64,000 nucleotides of DNA from the NCBI GenBank assembly GCA_033032865.1, contig JAWHQI010000075.1, forward strand, positions 1-64,000, given 5' to 3'. Below the pieces are notes generated by a model. The model saw only the letters and a program-made list of their open reading frames with translations, ran no database searches and was not told the DNA's origin. Shown piece by piece: positions 54,601 to 63,785 of this stretch; within the stretch, counting starts at the first letter, position 1; every line of letters starts with the position of its first letter. This stretch comes from Dactylorhiza incarnata (taxonomy: Eukaryota > Streptophyta > Magnoliopsida > Asparagales > Orchidaceae). Both the position numbers and the translations under genes were made by a program.

Positions 54601-56461
54601 GATAGACTCCCAGTAATAATATTGAGTCACTTGGATGAAAACTTGGGGTACCTCCTCTTATGCAAATCATATAACTCGTTTGGTCTGCGTATAGTAAAAC
54701 TATAAAACTTGAGTAAATTGTGGATCCTTATGTGGGAATGGAAGGTAGATGGTGTACCTAGTCTGGCAGAGAATATTTGAGGTCACCATTAGGGGTCTAT
54801 GTGTTGAGAGTACCCGATAAGCTAAGGGGTAAGGTTGTGTTCGGGACCGACGAAAGATCGTCTTTCCCCTTAGAGGGTCATAAAAAACTTAGGGTAATCC
54901 AAGTATAATGACAAAGAAGGGTATTCATATGGGTAGTTACCAATAACATTAAGTTACTTGAGAAAGGGAGCTTTGGGCTATCATCCCATCATAGCTCCTA
55001 GTACCGCTGCGAGCCCCTCACAGGGTTGACCTTGGGAAGTCCAAGATTAACCATTAATTGTAGGAGAAGATGTTGAACAAGACTAACTTAATAATACACA
55101 CACCCACACCCCGTGGTTCTGGGAGGTTAGTTAGTTTGGTTCTATGAGCGGTAGGCTCGTTGTTGAAGCAGAGGACTAGTTCGTCCGGTGAGCTTGTGAC
55201 TTAGTAATGCTTGTTGGTATGGACGGGTTGGTCCGGTGAGCCGGTGGCCCAAAGGGTTATGGTGACGAGAAGGTTAGCACGGGGAGCTTAGGGCTCGGAG
55301 ATATATGGTAACATATTTTATTTTCATAAAGGTGGTGGGTCATTAGTATTGACGGTCGTCGCACCGACGTCGATACTTTGGCTCCGTAAGTGTGGTTAAC
55401 ACTTTACCAAAGAAAAGTCTAGTGGACTAGCCAGTAAGAGTACGCAGGAGCTCCATTATTGTGTTCTTAACGTTGAGGCGTACGATAGGTCTAGGTTAGG
55501 TAGTGCAGTTACCAACCTAGAGGTGGGCGAGGCCCAACCCACCGCTTTCATTTGCCACTACGGAAGTATCCTGGGAGGTTTGCTAGATCCAAAAAGGGGG
55601 AACTAAAGGTCTGTGCACAAAGAGTTGAAGTGTGTGAGTTGCACTTGTGTGAACATAGCATGAACTGCATAACCTTACATGATATAGCATAAACATTACA
55701 TTTCAACACCTACCCTTATCGTATAAATTGGTTATGGGACTTTTTATACGATAGGCCCTGCCAAACAACCCCTTGGTCTATAGGTTTATGAGGGCATTCC
55801 TACAAATTAAGGTTACACTTCTTTAATACTGCTTTACTTATTATTGTTTTACTCCTTACTGTCTTACTCTTTTTACTATTTATTGCATAGCGATAGACCC
55901 TTCCATAGTTAGATTCACTGTCACCAGCTCTTGATTATACCCCTTGATGTCCTCCGCTTCATCCTTCCCGCACGATGCCTAGGAGTCACCGGGGAGGGGT
56001 GGGGGATTGACTTAGTCTTTTTACTAACGGTCGGTGGACCTTATCATTTTAGGGGACCGAGGAGATGCTGCATCACCAGAGGTCGGTGTAGATGGAGGAA
56101 GGGCAGTCTAGCACGGGAGCACCGATGACAGGATCCGTGAGTGTCTTATTAGTCTTAGTAGAGTATGCTTTCGCGAGTGAAATTGTAGTGAGGAATTGAT
56201 GTATCGGGCAGGAGCCCTCCTATTACTATCTTTTATTCAATTATTTCATGTGGACATCTTTTATTCTGAGATATTATATTCATGTGATGTGGACTTGATT
56301 ACTAGTTTATCAAATATGCTGCTTTTCTTCTGTGGTGATCGATATGGCCGGCAGGATCAACATTTTGTAGTGGCGACCTTCCCGAGTGAGGGTGTCACCG
56401 CGAAGTGGCGGTTCTGGGCATAAGACCCAGGGTTTCAAAAGAAAAAAAATGGGGTCTTACA
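51697..56461 (+). repeat. Element E 3' LTR (4.8 kb)
   Basis: Starts TGTAACATCCCCC and ends GGGGTCTTACA. An exceptionally long LTR with no coding content: ORFs inside are short and not shared with LTR F. It has a hairpin near its start (51731-51761), many GGTCAAxTTGACC-type phrases (51880-52260), a CACCACCTC/GAGGTGGTGG inverted repeat (52895-52917), the shared 92-base module (54957-55047) and the CGGGACCGACGAAAGATCGTC phrase. The family is the same as LTR F, which carries an extra word array. Confidence 0.92.
54957..55047 (+). repeat. Shared module, E LTR copy
   Basis: AGAAAGGGAGCTTTGGGC ... AGCTCCTAGTACCG ... CTTGGGAAGTCCAAGATTA. It matches 25202-25293 and the minus reading of 31821-31914. 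Confidence 0.78.
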
Positions 56462-56466
56462 ACGGA

Positions 56467-57379
56467 CACGTTGATGGCTTTGATCTGTTTGGCCATTTCC
56501 TCTGAGTAGCAGTGGTAGACATGTGGTTGGTTTTGATAGGTTCTCTTGGTGCTAGTTCCCCTTTGTCTTGCTTATTAAGCTAACTTTGCTAGTTTACATT
56601 ACTCTTATTACTCTGGCTGACTCGTAATCCCTCTTAGTTTTTGTGCAGCTTTCTTGCTTCCCTTTTGGGCTGAGGCATTCCTTTCTTTTGAATGCCTCGG
56701 GTTCAGGTTGTACCTGAACTGGTGGTTAAGAGGTTGCTCCCAGGCTTTTGAGGGTGGTACCCTCTTCACTCCTCGGTGAGGAGTCCTTTTCTTATTTATA
56801 GACTCTTTTGTGTTTCTCTATGGGTTTGTGTCAGCTTGTTGACGCCCATAGTAGTTTCTAGATGTATTATGTTAATTTTGCTGCTCTGCTAATGCATCTT
56901 GTTGGTGAATTATTGCTCTCTGGGAATGCTTTATGCTAGGATGCATGATGGGTATTTTAAGTATCAAGATTTTTTCATTTCAATCACATAGCATGGTTTT
57001 ATGTAATTATCACCAACCTTAAGCTGCGCGTATGAAAACCTTCAATTTATACTATACTTAGAGAATGTCATATCCTGAGAGTATATTTTGTGTTCGTACT
57101 CGCTTACAATAAAATGAAAGTTTTTTCCACTGTGTATTATTATACTTTTACTTGTGGACTAGTTGATCCACTGGGCCTTGAGACACGGTCTCAAAGTTAA
57201 ACTTTAAACTTTTTCTTTAATACGTCAAATTTGTCTTTTGAAAGTTAATCTTGCGTATTAGAGGAGCCCAAACGTCCGTAGTTGTCCCCTATCAGGTGTC
57301 GCATCACATCGCGTATTCTCTCTAACTCTGATCATATATTTCTATAATTATATATTAAGGGAAAATGCGGGTTGTGATA
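56467..57379 (+). repeat. Element I 5' LTR, right part
   Basis: Resumes inside the 53-base tandem repeat and follows the 3' LTR of I to its end. Landmarks are GGGCTGAGGCATTCCTTTC, AAGAGGTTGCTCCCAGGC and TTAATACGTCAAATTTG. It ends GGTTGTGATA; the 3' LTR ends GGTTGTGACA. Confidence 0.92.
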
Positions 57380-57381
57380 GT

Positions 57382-57393
57382 TGGTATCAGAGG
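57382..57393 (+). other. Element I primer binding site
   Basis: TGGTATCAGAGG two bases after the LTR end, the tRNA-iMet type. Confidence 0.88.
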
Positions 57394-58067
57394 GAGGTTA
57401 GCCGGGTTACTGGGATTATCTTGTTGGCCCGGTTAACCACCTGGTGAGAATCATTATTCATTGTATACACCCACCGATGGGTCATCGGTAGATCTCGGCT
57501 GAAGCATGGACACTACACTCATAAGCATGAAAGAAGTATACGGGTCATATTACATAGTATGAGATGCATAATATGTGTCTGTATATGGATCCTCATAGGT
57601 GACAACATGCGATTGTTATGTAGTATGGGATGCATAACGTAAGTCACATGCGTGTCCATTAGATTTTCTTTTTTGTTACATGCGATAATATGTAGTATGG
57701 GATGCATAAGATTGCATGTGTACACCACTCATAACATGCATTAAGGCCTTTCTTAGACTGCATAGCACTGCATGCATTGCATAACATTGCATAAGTACAC
57801 GTGCCAAGCTAGAGATCTACATGAAGACACATGTACACTCACGGTTTTAAAAGAAAGAGGTTCAACCTTCATGCATACAAGTGACTTGCACGAGTGATTC
57901 AGGAGTGGTGATTTATCATCCTGAGTATAGCAAAATATCATATATACAACTTTTCCCAGAGCAAGGTAGTAGCAAGAGCAAGCATTTGTATTTCTTTTTA
58001 TATGTCTTCTCTTCCTAGAGGGTTGAGTCCAGTTTTGATAGGTTATTTGTTCTTGTCTTCCTTAGAT
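57394..58067 (+). other. Element I leader between primer site and gag
   Basis: Noncoding. It holds four spaced copies of a TACATxxTATGxGATGCATA-like phrase (57550-57570, 57620-57640, 57668-57710), a loose tandem repeat. TTCTTGTCTTCCTTAG ending at 58065, just before the gag ATG, looks like a 3' splice site. Confidence 0.5.
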
Positions 58068-58960
58068 ATGGCTCCAAAGCGTCAGCCCGTGAGACATGTT
58101 CCCCCATCTGAGGGTGAGTCATTGGGTGCGCAGAGTGAGGATAGGTTGGAGGAGTTGCATCTTAGCAATGAGGCGTTGATGTGACAGTTGGTCGCGATGC
58201 AGGAGCATATGAAAGTATTGTTGGCTGCAACTCAGCGGCAGCAACTGGTGACGAATCAGCTGGAGCCCGTCTGTCCGACACCCCTCGTTCCCCCTGTAGC
58301 ATTCTCGCCAGAGATGAACTTTATTTCACACTTTCAACGACTAGGACCCCCGACCTATGATGGAAGGGCTGACTTTATGGTGTTGGATGATTGGATAATA
58401 GCTATAGAGGAGATGTTTACCTATTCAGGGATCTCAGCGGACCAGAAGGTCATGGTCGCTGCCTTTCAGTTAAAGGGCCTTGCAAAAGGCTGGTGGATCT
58501 GAGCCAAGGAAGGTCTTGCGGACAGGTGTTCGTGGGACTAGTATAAGAAAATGTTGCTGAAGAAGTTTCTGCTTTCAGTCGAGCAGGGCCGTCGTATGAA
58601 CATTTTCCTTCATTTGAAGCACAGGCAGCTCTCAGCTGGGGAGTATGAGATCGAGTTTAGTAAGCTGAGTAGGTTTGCTCCAGATCTTGTGGCGCTTGAA
58701 GAGGGCAGGGTGAAAAGTTTTCTGGGAGGGCTGCATAGCAAGATTCAGCAGCTAGCGTGTGCTTACCGATCTGAGACTTATTCAGATACGGTAGAAGCTG
58801 CCCTGAAGGTTGAGGCAATTGATAATGCCAAGAACCGTGGAAACGAGTTAAGGAAAGAAAAGCGGAAGGGTGAAGAGAGTAGTATCCCTGGTCCAAGCAA
58901 AAAGGGCAGGCCAGTGTGCAATTTCTGTAGCGCGTGGGTCACCCATTCGAGGAGTGCTTT
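58068..58960 (+). pseudogene. gag: Element I gag (capsid)
   Basis: Starts MAPKRQPVRHVPPSEGESLG. One frame runs through three stops (58182-58184, 58500-58502 and 58539-58541). It holds FQRLGPPTYDGRADFMVLDD, WIIAIEEMFTYSG, AFQLKGLAKGWWI, KKFLLSVEQGRRMNIFLHLK, KLSRFAPDLV and YSDTVEAALKVEAI, the Retrotrans_gag fold of Ty3/gypsy. A one-base change at about 58935 shifts the frame just before the first zinc knuckle ends. Confidence 0.9.
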
Positions 58961-59260
58961 AAGCGATTGGCAGCACAGAAGAAGCTTCAGGTGCTAGCGA
59001 TCCAAGGTGCACCAAAGAGTGATGTTTCTTGTAGGATATGCAAGCAGAAGGGGCATGATGTTGACCAGTGTTGGTCTAATGAGAAGGTGTAATTTCTCTG
59101 TGGTCGAAAGGAGCATGAGGCTGCCCAGTTTTGGGTGAAGGATCGATTGTGCTTCCAGTGCGGTCATCAAGGGCATATGAAGTCCCAGTGCCTGCAGGCC
59201 CAGCCTGCTAGCCATACCATTCCTCTACAGGCATTGCCACCGCAACAGCAGCAGTAGATG
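58914..59260 (+). pseudogene. gag: Element I gag: four tandem CCHC knuckles
   Basis: Knuckle 1 (58914-58955) is CNFCS..GHPFEEC across the frameshift. Knuckle 2 (about 59033-59075) is CRICKQKGHDVDQC. Knuckle 3 (about 59093-59135) is FLCGRKEHEAAQF with both outer Cys lost and a stop before it. Knuckle 4 (about 59150-59192) is CFQCGHQGHMKSQC. Four knuckles in a row are more than the one usual in plant chromoviruses. Confidence 0.82.
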
Positions 59261-59399
59261 GATCGGGGAAAAGCTACGTTGAATGTCGTGACTAAGGAAG
59301 AAGCCCAATGTTCTACCCAGGTGATTTCAGGTTACTCTTCGCTCTAGTTGTTAGCTTCTCCAGTGTGGTTCTTTTAGTTACGTTAGTATTATGTTGTGA

Positions 59400-59996
59400 T
59401 GGTTCATTAGGCGAGTTTAAGGTAAGGAATTGATGGGCACGTGTTCTCTTTGATTCGGGTGCCACCCATTCTTTTGTGGCAAAAAGTTCATTGACCGTCA
59501 TCGCTGGACTGTTTATCAAGTCGGCGAGATTCTTTGTGGTCATTTTCCGTTCGATGATTCCGCAGTAGCAAATCAGTGTGTAAGGAGGTGTTCAATTCTA
59601 TTAGGAGGGTTCCTAGTTGTTGTCGATCTCAAAGTGTTAGAGTTGGAAGACTACAGCGTGATTTTGGGCATGGACCGGCTATCCAAAAATAATGCCGTCA
59701 TCCAATGCAAGGCTAAGCACATGGATCTCTTAATGGATAATGGTCATCCCCTGAGTGTGTATGGTTTCCCTCGTCAAGTTTCCCTGATTATCTTCGTTGC
59801 GTGTGCTCGAAGATTGCTGGACTCTGGTGGTAGTGCGTACCTTGTTTCTCTTCTAGAAAATGCTCGTAAGATACCTCAGGTTGAGGGTATTTCAGTGGTG
59901 CAAGAGTCTCCAGATGTGTTTCCCTCCAGTCTACCTTTTCCTTGTTCCTTGAATAATGCTAGTGTTGTAAAGTTTCGGGGCAAAACATTCTTGTAG
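59400..59996 (+). pseudogene. pol: Element I protease and RT entry stub
   Basis: VLFDSGATHSFVAKSSL (59444-59494) holds the retropepsin DSG. After stops the frame 59634-59996 reads ELEDYSVILGMDRLSKNNA, the protease C-terminus, then LLDSGGSAYLVSLLENARK and VVQESPDVFPSSLPFP. This is the segment that leads into reverse transcriptase. It ends abruptly and reaches the element 3' end in a few codons, so RT, RNase H and integrase were removed by one deletion near 59960. Confidence 0.88.
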
Positions 59997-60006
59997 GAGG
60001 GGTGGT

Positions 60007-62267
60007 TGTAATGCCCCATAATTTCCGATTTATAGTTAAATCGTTAATTTCGTCGTAGCGAGGGCATTACCGTCTTAGGAGCGTCGTCGTAGTTCATCTC
60101 GAGTGTTCGTGATTGATAAAAATCATTATTTATCCTGTTATTTGAAATATTTAATTAGCATATAAAATATATTTTAAAAGAATTCCTTACCAAATTATGT
60201 ACAAATTTATAAATATATTCTTATAAAAATATATATATATATATATATAATCTTATAAAATATGTATATATATAATTATAAATCTATATATAAATATATA
60301 TATATATATATTTATCCATATAAAAATATGTATATATAAACTTTTATAAAAATATGCTTAAGATTTTGTGCTTGGGAAAGTGAGTGGGATCCAGTAAGGA
60401 CCCACTCTCTTCATTTATTTAGGTTTTTTTCAATTCTCCTGAGGAAAACTGGTCCTTTTTCTTCTTCTTCTACTTATGTCGTGATCTCCATGGGAGAGGG
60501 AGAAGGTCGAGGGTTGGGTTTTTCGTCGGAGGTTGTTTCTGGTGGTGGAGGTGGTCGGATCTCTCGCCACAACGGGCTTTTCCTTCTCTTTTCTTCTTCT
60601 TCTTCTTCTCTGTTTTTGACCAAACCTGGTCATATATTTGTTTTTCTTATTTTTCTTAAAGTTAAAATGGGCAATTTACTGGATTGGGCTTGGATTTAGG
60701 CTTGAAATTGACTGGACTGGGTGGAATTAGTGTGCCTAAGTAGAAATCGACGAACCTTCCCGTCAATCGATGGGACCTCTCGTCGATCGACGGGACCGAC
60801 CGTCGATTGTTGATCGATAGGCTTTCACGTAGATCGACCGGAGCTCCCGTCGATCGATGGGAGCCTTTGCCGATTTTTCCTTCTTTTTGAAAAAAAAGTA
60901 AAGAAAGAAATGAAAATGTTTTTATTTGTATTCTTTCTCAATCCTTCCCGCGTCAACCCGAAAAACTTCGTTAGGTGGGCTGGTATGGTAAGGATTTTTT
61001 TTTCCTTTGGGGTGTTTCGTATATCCTTAGTTTTTGTGATAACCCTTTGTCGAACGTTGCTAAGTTTATGATAAGTTGATGTCGGTAAATTGTTTTTAGG
61101 GGTTATTCTGACCACTCATTGCTGGGTTCTTGTTGCGTTATGGTATGTTGGTAATGTGAAGTATTTTCTTTTGGTGTTGAACAGTTTGACCATCACCTCT
61201 AAGACGCGGTGGCGGACACGTGGTTGGCATTAATCACTTTGACCATCACCTCTGAGCCGCGGTGGCGGACACGTGGTTGGCTTTAATCAGTTTGACCATC
61301 ACCTCTGAGCTGCACTATTGAACACGTTTTGGCTTGATCGGTTTGACCATCACCTCTGAGCCGCAATGACCTACACGTGGTTGGCTTTGATTAGTTTGGC
61401 CATTTCCTCTGAGCTGCAGTGGTGGACACGTGGTTGGTTTTGAAAGGTTCTCTTGGTGCTAGTTCCTTTTGTCTCGCATATTAAACTAACTTTACTAGTT
61501 TACATTACTCTTATTTCTCTGGCTGACAAGTAATCCTTCATAGTTTTTGTGCGGCTTTCTTGCTTCCCTGTTGGGCTGAGGCATTCCTTTCTTTTGAATG
61601 CCTCAGGTTTAGGTTGTAGCTGAGCAGGTGGTCAAGAGGTTGCTCCCAGGCTTTTGAGGGTGGTACCCACTTCACTCCTTGGGGAGGAGTCCTTTTGTTA
61701 TTTGTAGACTCTTTCGTGTTTCTCTATGGGTTCGTGTCAGCTTGTTGATGGCCATAGTAGTTTCTAGATGTATTCTGTTACTTTTTCTGCTCTGCTAATG
61801 CATCTTGTTGGTGAATTATTGCTCTCTGGGAAGGCTTTTTGCTAGGATGCATGATAGGTATTTTAAGTATTAAGATGTTTTTCATTTCAATCTCATATCA
61901 CCTACCTTAAACTGTGCGTATGAAAACCTTCTATTTATACTAAACTTAGAGAATATCAAATCCTCGGAGTATGTTTGGTGGTCGTACTCGCTTAGGATAA
62001 AATGAAAGTATTTTCCGCTGCGTATTATTATACTTTTACTTATGGACTAGTTAATCCACTGTGCCGAGGGCCACGATCTCAAAGTTAAACTATAAACTTT
62101 TTCTTTAATACGTCAAATTTGCCTTTTGAAAGTTAATCTTGCGTATTAGAGGAGCATGAATGTCCGTAGTTGTCCCCTATTGGACGTGGCATCACATCAC
62201 GTATTCTCCATAACTCTGATCATATATTTCAATAATTATATATGAAGGGAAAATGTAGGTTGTGACA
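60007..62267 (+). repeat. Element I 3' LTR
   Basis: The LTR is 2261 bases, TG...CA, preceded by the purine tract GTAGGAGGGGTGG (59993-60005). It holds (AT)n tracts at 60218-60330, the CGTCGATCG word array at 60738-60880 and the five-copy 53-base tandem repeat at 61180-61445. Followed by the TCCTT duplication. Confidence 0.93.
60738..60880. repeat. CGTCGATCGACGG word array, LTR I (3' copy)
   Basis: About six words: ATCGACGAACC, CGTCAATCGATGGGACC, CGTCGATCGACGGGACC, CGTCGATTGTTGATCGATAG, CGTAGATCGACCGGAGCTCC and CGTCGATCGATGGGAGCC. The 5' LTR copy has fewer, so copy number changed between LTRs. Confidence 0.85.
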
Positions 62268-62272
62268 TCCTT

Positions 62273-63014
62273 CTTCATAATTCTTTTGTTCTTTTTCTCT
62301 TTAGGACATTCTGTGGCAAACCGCCCAAGTTTTCTACAAGAGAAGCAGATATTATCCTGTTTAGGAGTTTTGTCATACTTTAGTTTGCTTGAACTCTTCT
62401 CCATCCTTCCGGAGTCCTCTATCTTGACCCATCTCTTGAATCTTTTGGCCAAGAGATTGAACATCTCTTCTTCATAAGTGGAAGGCTCTCCTTCAGTAGC
62501 CTTTAGAGCAAGTGTCCTTTCCTTACGACTTGAGATTCTCTCCTGGGCTTCTGACTCAGCCCTGCTTTTTAGTAAGAGCTCATTGGACTTGAGCTTCCCT
62601 AGCAGAGCATCTGTGGATATTTCTCTGAGACACCTGGAATCTCTGATAGCCCAGAATCTTGAGTCTCATGTGCTTTGGAAGCACATGAGGAGTTTGTCAT
62701 TAATTTCTGTCAGAGAAATTTCTTTGTCAAGGCCCTTCAGCTCATTTATGATGAAACTAAACCTTTCATACATCTCATCTATGCTTTCTTCATCCTTTTT
62801 CTTAAAGTTCACATATTGGGATATGAGAAGGGACTTGTTGTCCTTTCTTTCATCAGAGCTGCCCTCAACTAATCTGGAATGTGATTCCCAGATTTCTTTG
62901 GCAGAGTTGCAATCAGCAACTCTTTGGAATATGTCATCTGGCATAGTTGACACAAGAATATTCATGGCTTTGGCATCACATGTCTTCACCTTCTTTTCAG
63001 CATCAGTCCACTCT
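62273..63014 (-). pseudogene. gag: Element H gag, N-terminal part with zinc knuckle
   Basis: Minus reading from 63008: WTDAEKKVKTCDAKAMNIL, DDIFQRVADCNSAKEIWES, VNFKKKDEESIDEMYERF and LTEINDKLLMCFQST, then a TGA at 62666-62668 where A has Trp (SKWDSR). The frame goes on with LLGKLKSNELLLKSRAE, LLAKRFKRWVKIED and CFSCRKLGRFATEC (62306-62347), a CCHC knuckle whose His is Arg. The gene continues at 40106 beyond element I. Element K cuts its N-terminus at 63014. Confidence 0.9.
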
Positions 63015-63736
63015 TGTTTACCTAGTAGACTGCTTTCCGAGTAATACCTCTCTCACACTGGGCGGTTTGATGCATCAAGTCACTCAGCTCTAGAACTAAC
63101 AGGTCTCTCGGTCCAGCCTGAACAAACCGGGCGGACTAACAGTATCTAGACTGCCTCCCAGGATTGAAGACTACCAAGGCACAAAGTACAGAAGACAAGC
63201 CGCGGTCTCATGCCATAGACCGCTTGGGCTGCATCATAACCTTGGTTGCAGCGCACTTCGACTCCGGCTAGTATAGATCAGGAGATCAAGCCATCAAGCC
63301 GCGTGGCTTGTTTCTTTTTCCTTTATGTATCTCGTCACCCCCTACTCGATTCTCCTGTACAAGAGCAGGCGGTTATTTTATCCCTGCACGTTTTGGCAGG
63401 CCCCCGAGCCTATAAATAGGGGGCGGCGACGTTCCAAAGACATGCACACTCGAATCAAGGAACTCGCTGGTCTGAGCTGCGGCCTCGAATTAACTGTATT
63501 GCAACTTGTCTGCCCAGCCGGCTTCATATGTAAACCGCTGTAATCGCTTCACTTTAATCAAAGGAAAGCCCATCACAAGAGTGTCATTCACCGTGACGGG
63601 CGAATTTTGGCCTCGCCCGCTGCCAGTGGTCTAATCAACCTAAATCATTAAGTCGGATAGTAACCGATAGCTTGCAATCCTTCATTTTCCCTGCTTTTCA
63701 AGCAGTGAACGTGGAGGCACATTTTCGGCCTCAACA
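63015..63736 (+). repeat. Element K 5' LTR (putative)
   Basis: About 722 bases, TG...CA. It contains a strong TATA box and a following transcribed part. CGGTTTGATGC and AACCGGGCGG-like phrases (63062-63130) sit in its upstream half. Confidence 0.6.
63411..63418 (+). promoter_or_regulatory. TATA box of element K
   Basis: TATAAATA in the context CCCCCGAGCC / GGGGGCGGC. This is the clearest core promoter in the window, 375 bases before the ORF start. Confidence 0.8.
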
Positions 63737-63785
63737 GACACACGCGACCTTCAGATCGCAAGTTGTCGGCGAACACTCTGACAAT

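Larger units (their letters stand above)
41444..56461 (+). mobile_element. Element E: chromovirus-like Ty3/gypsy, inserted in LTR I, split by D
   Basis: Target duplication ACGGA at 41439-41443 and 56462-56466. The 5' LTR is reduced and rearranged (472 bases); the 3' LTR is 4765 bases. The primer site GGTATCAGAGC lies at 41920-41930. Gag at 42017-42822 continues past element D at 50188. The protease is fused to the integrase C-terminus, so the RT-RNase H-integrase core is missing. The 3' LTR family is the same as LTR F. Confidence 0.93.
40112..62267 (+). mobile_element. Element I: Ty3/gypsy element inserted in H gag, itself split by E
   Basis: The 5' LTR (40112-41443 plus 56467-57379) is interrupted by E; the 3' LTR is 60007-62267. 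Target duplication TCCTT at 40107-40111 and 62268-62272. The combined 5' LTR is 2245 bases and the 3' LTR 2261. The tRNA-iMet primer site follows the 5' LTR. The interior is only 2.6 kb: gag with zinc knuckles, protease and a stub of the RT entry, then the polypurine tract. RT core, RNase H and integrase are deleted. Outside E the two H gag halves rejoin. Confidence 0.95.

Noticed and set aside
63325..63543. 72-codon plus ORF
   Set aside because: Lies across the TATA box and transcript start of element K's LTR; no protein features.
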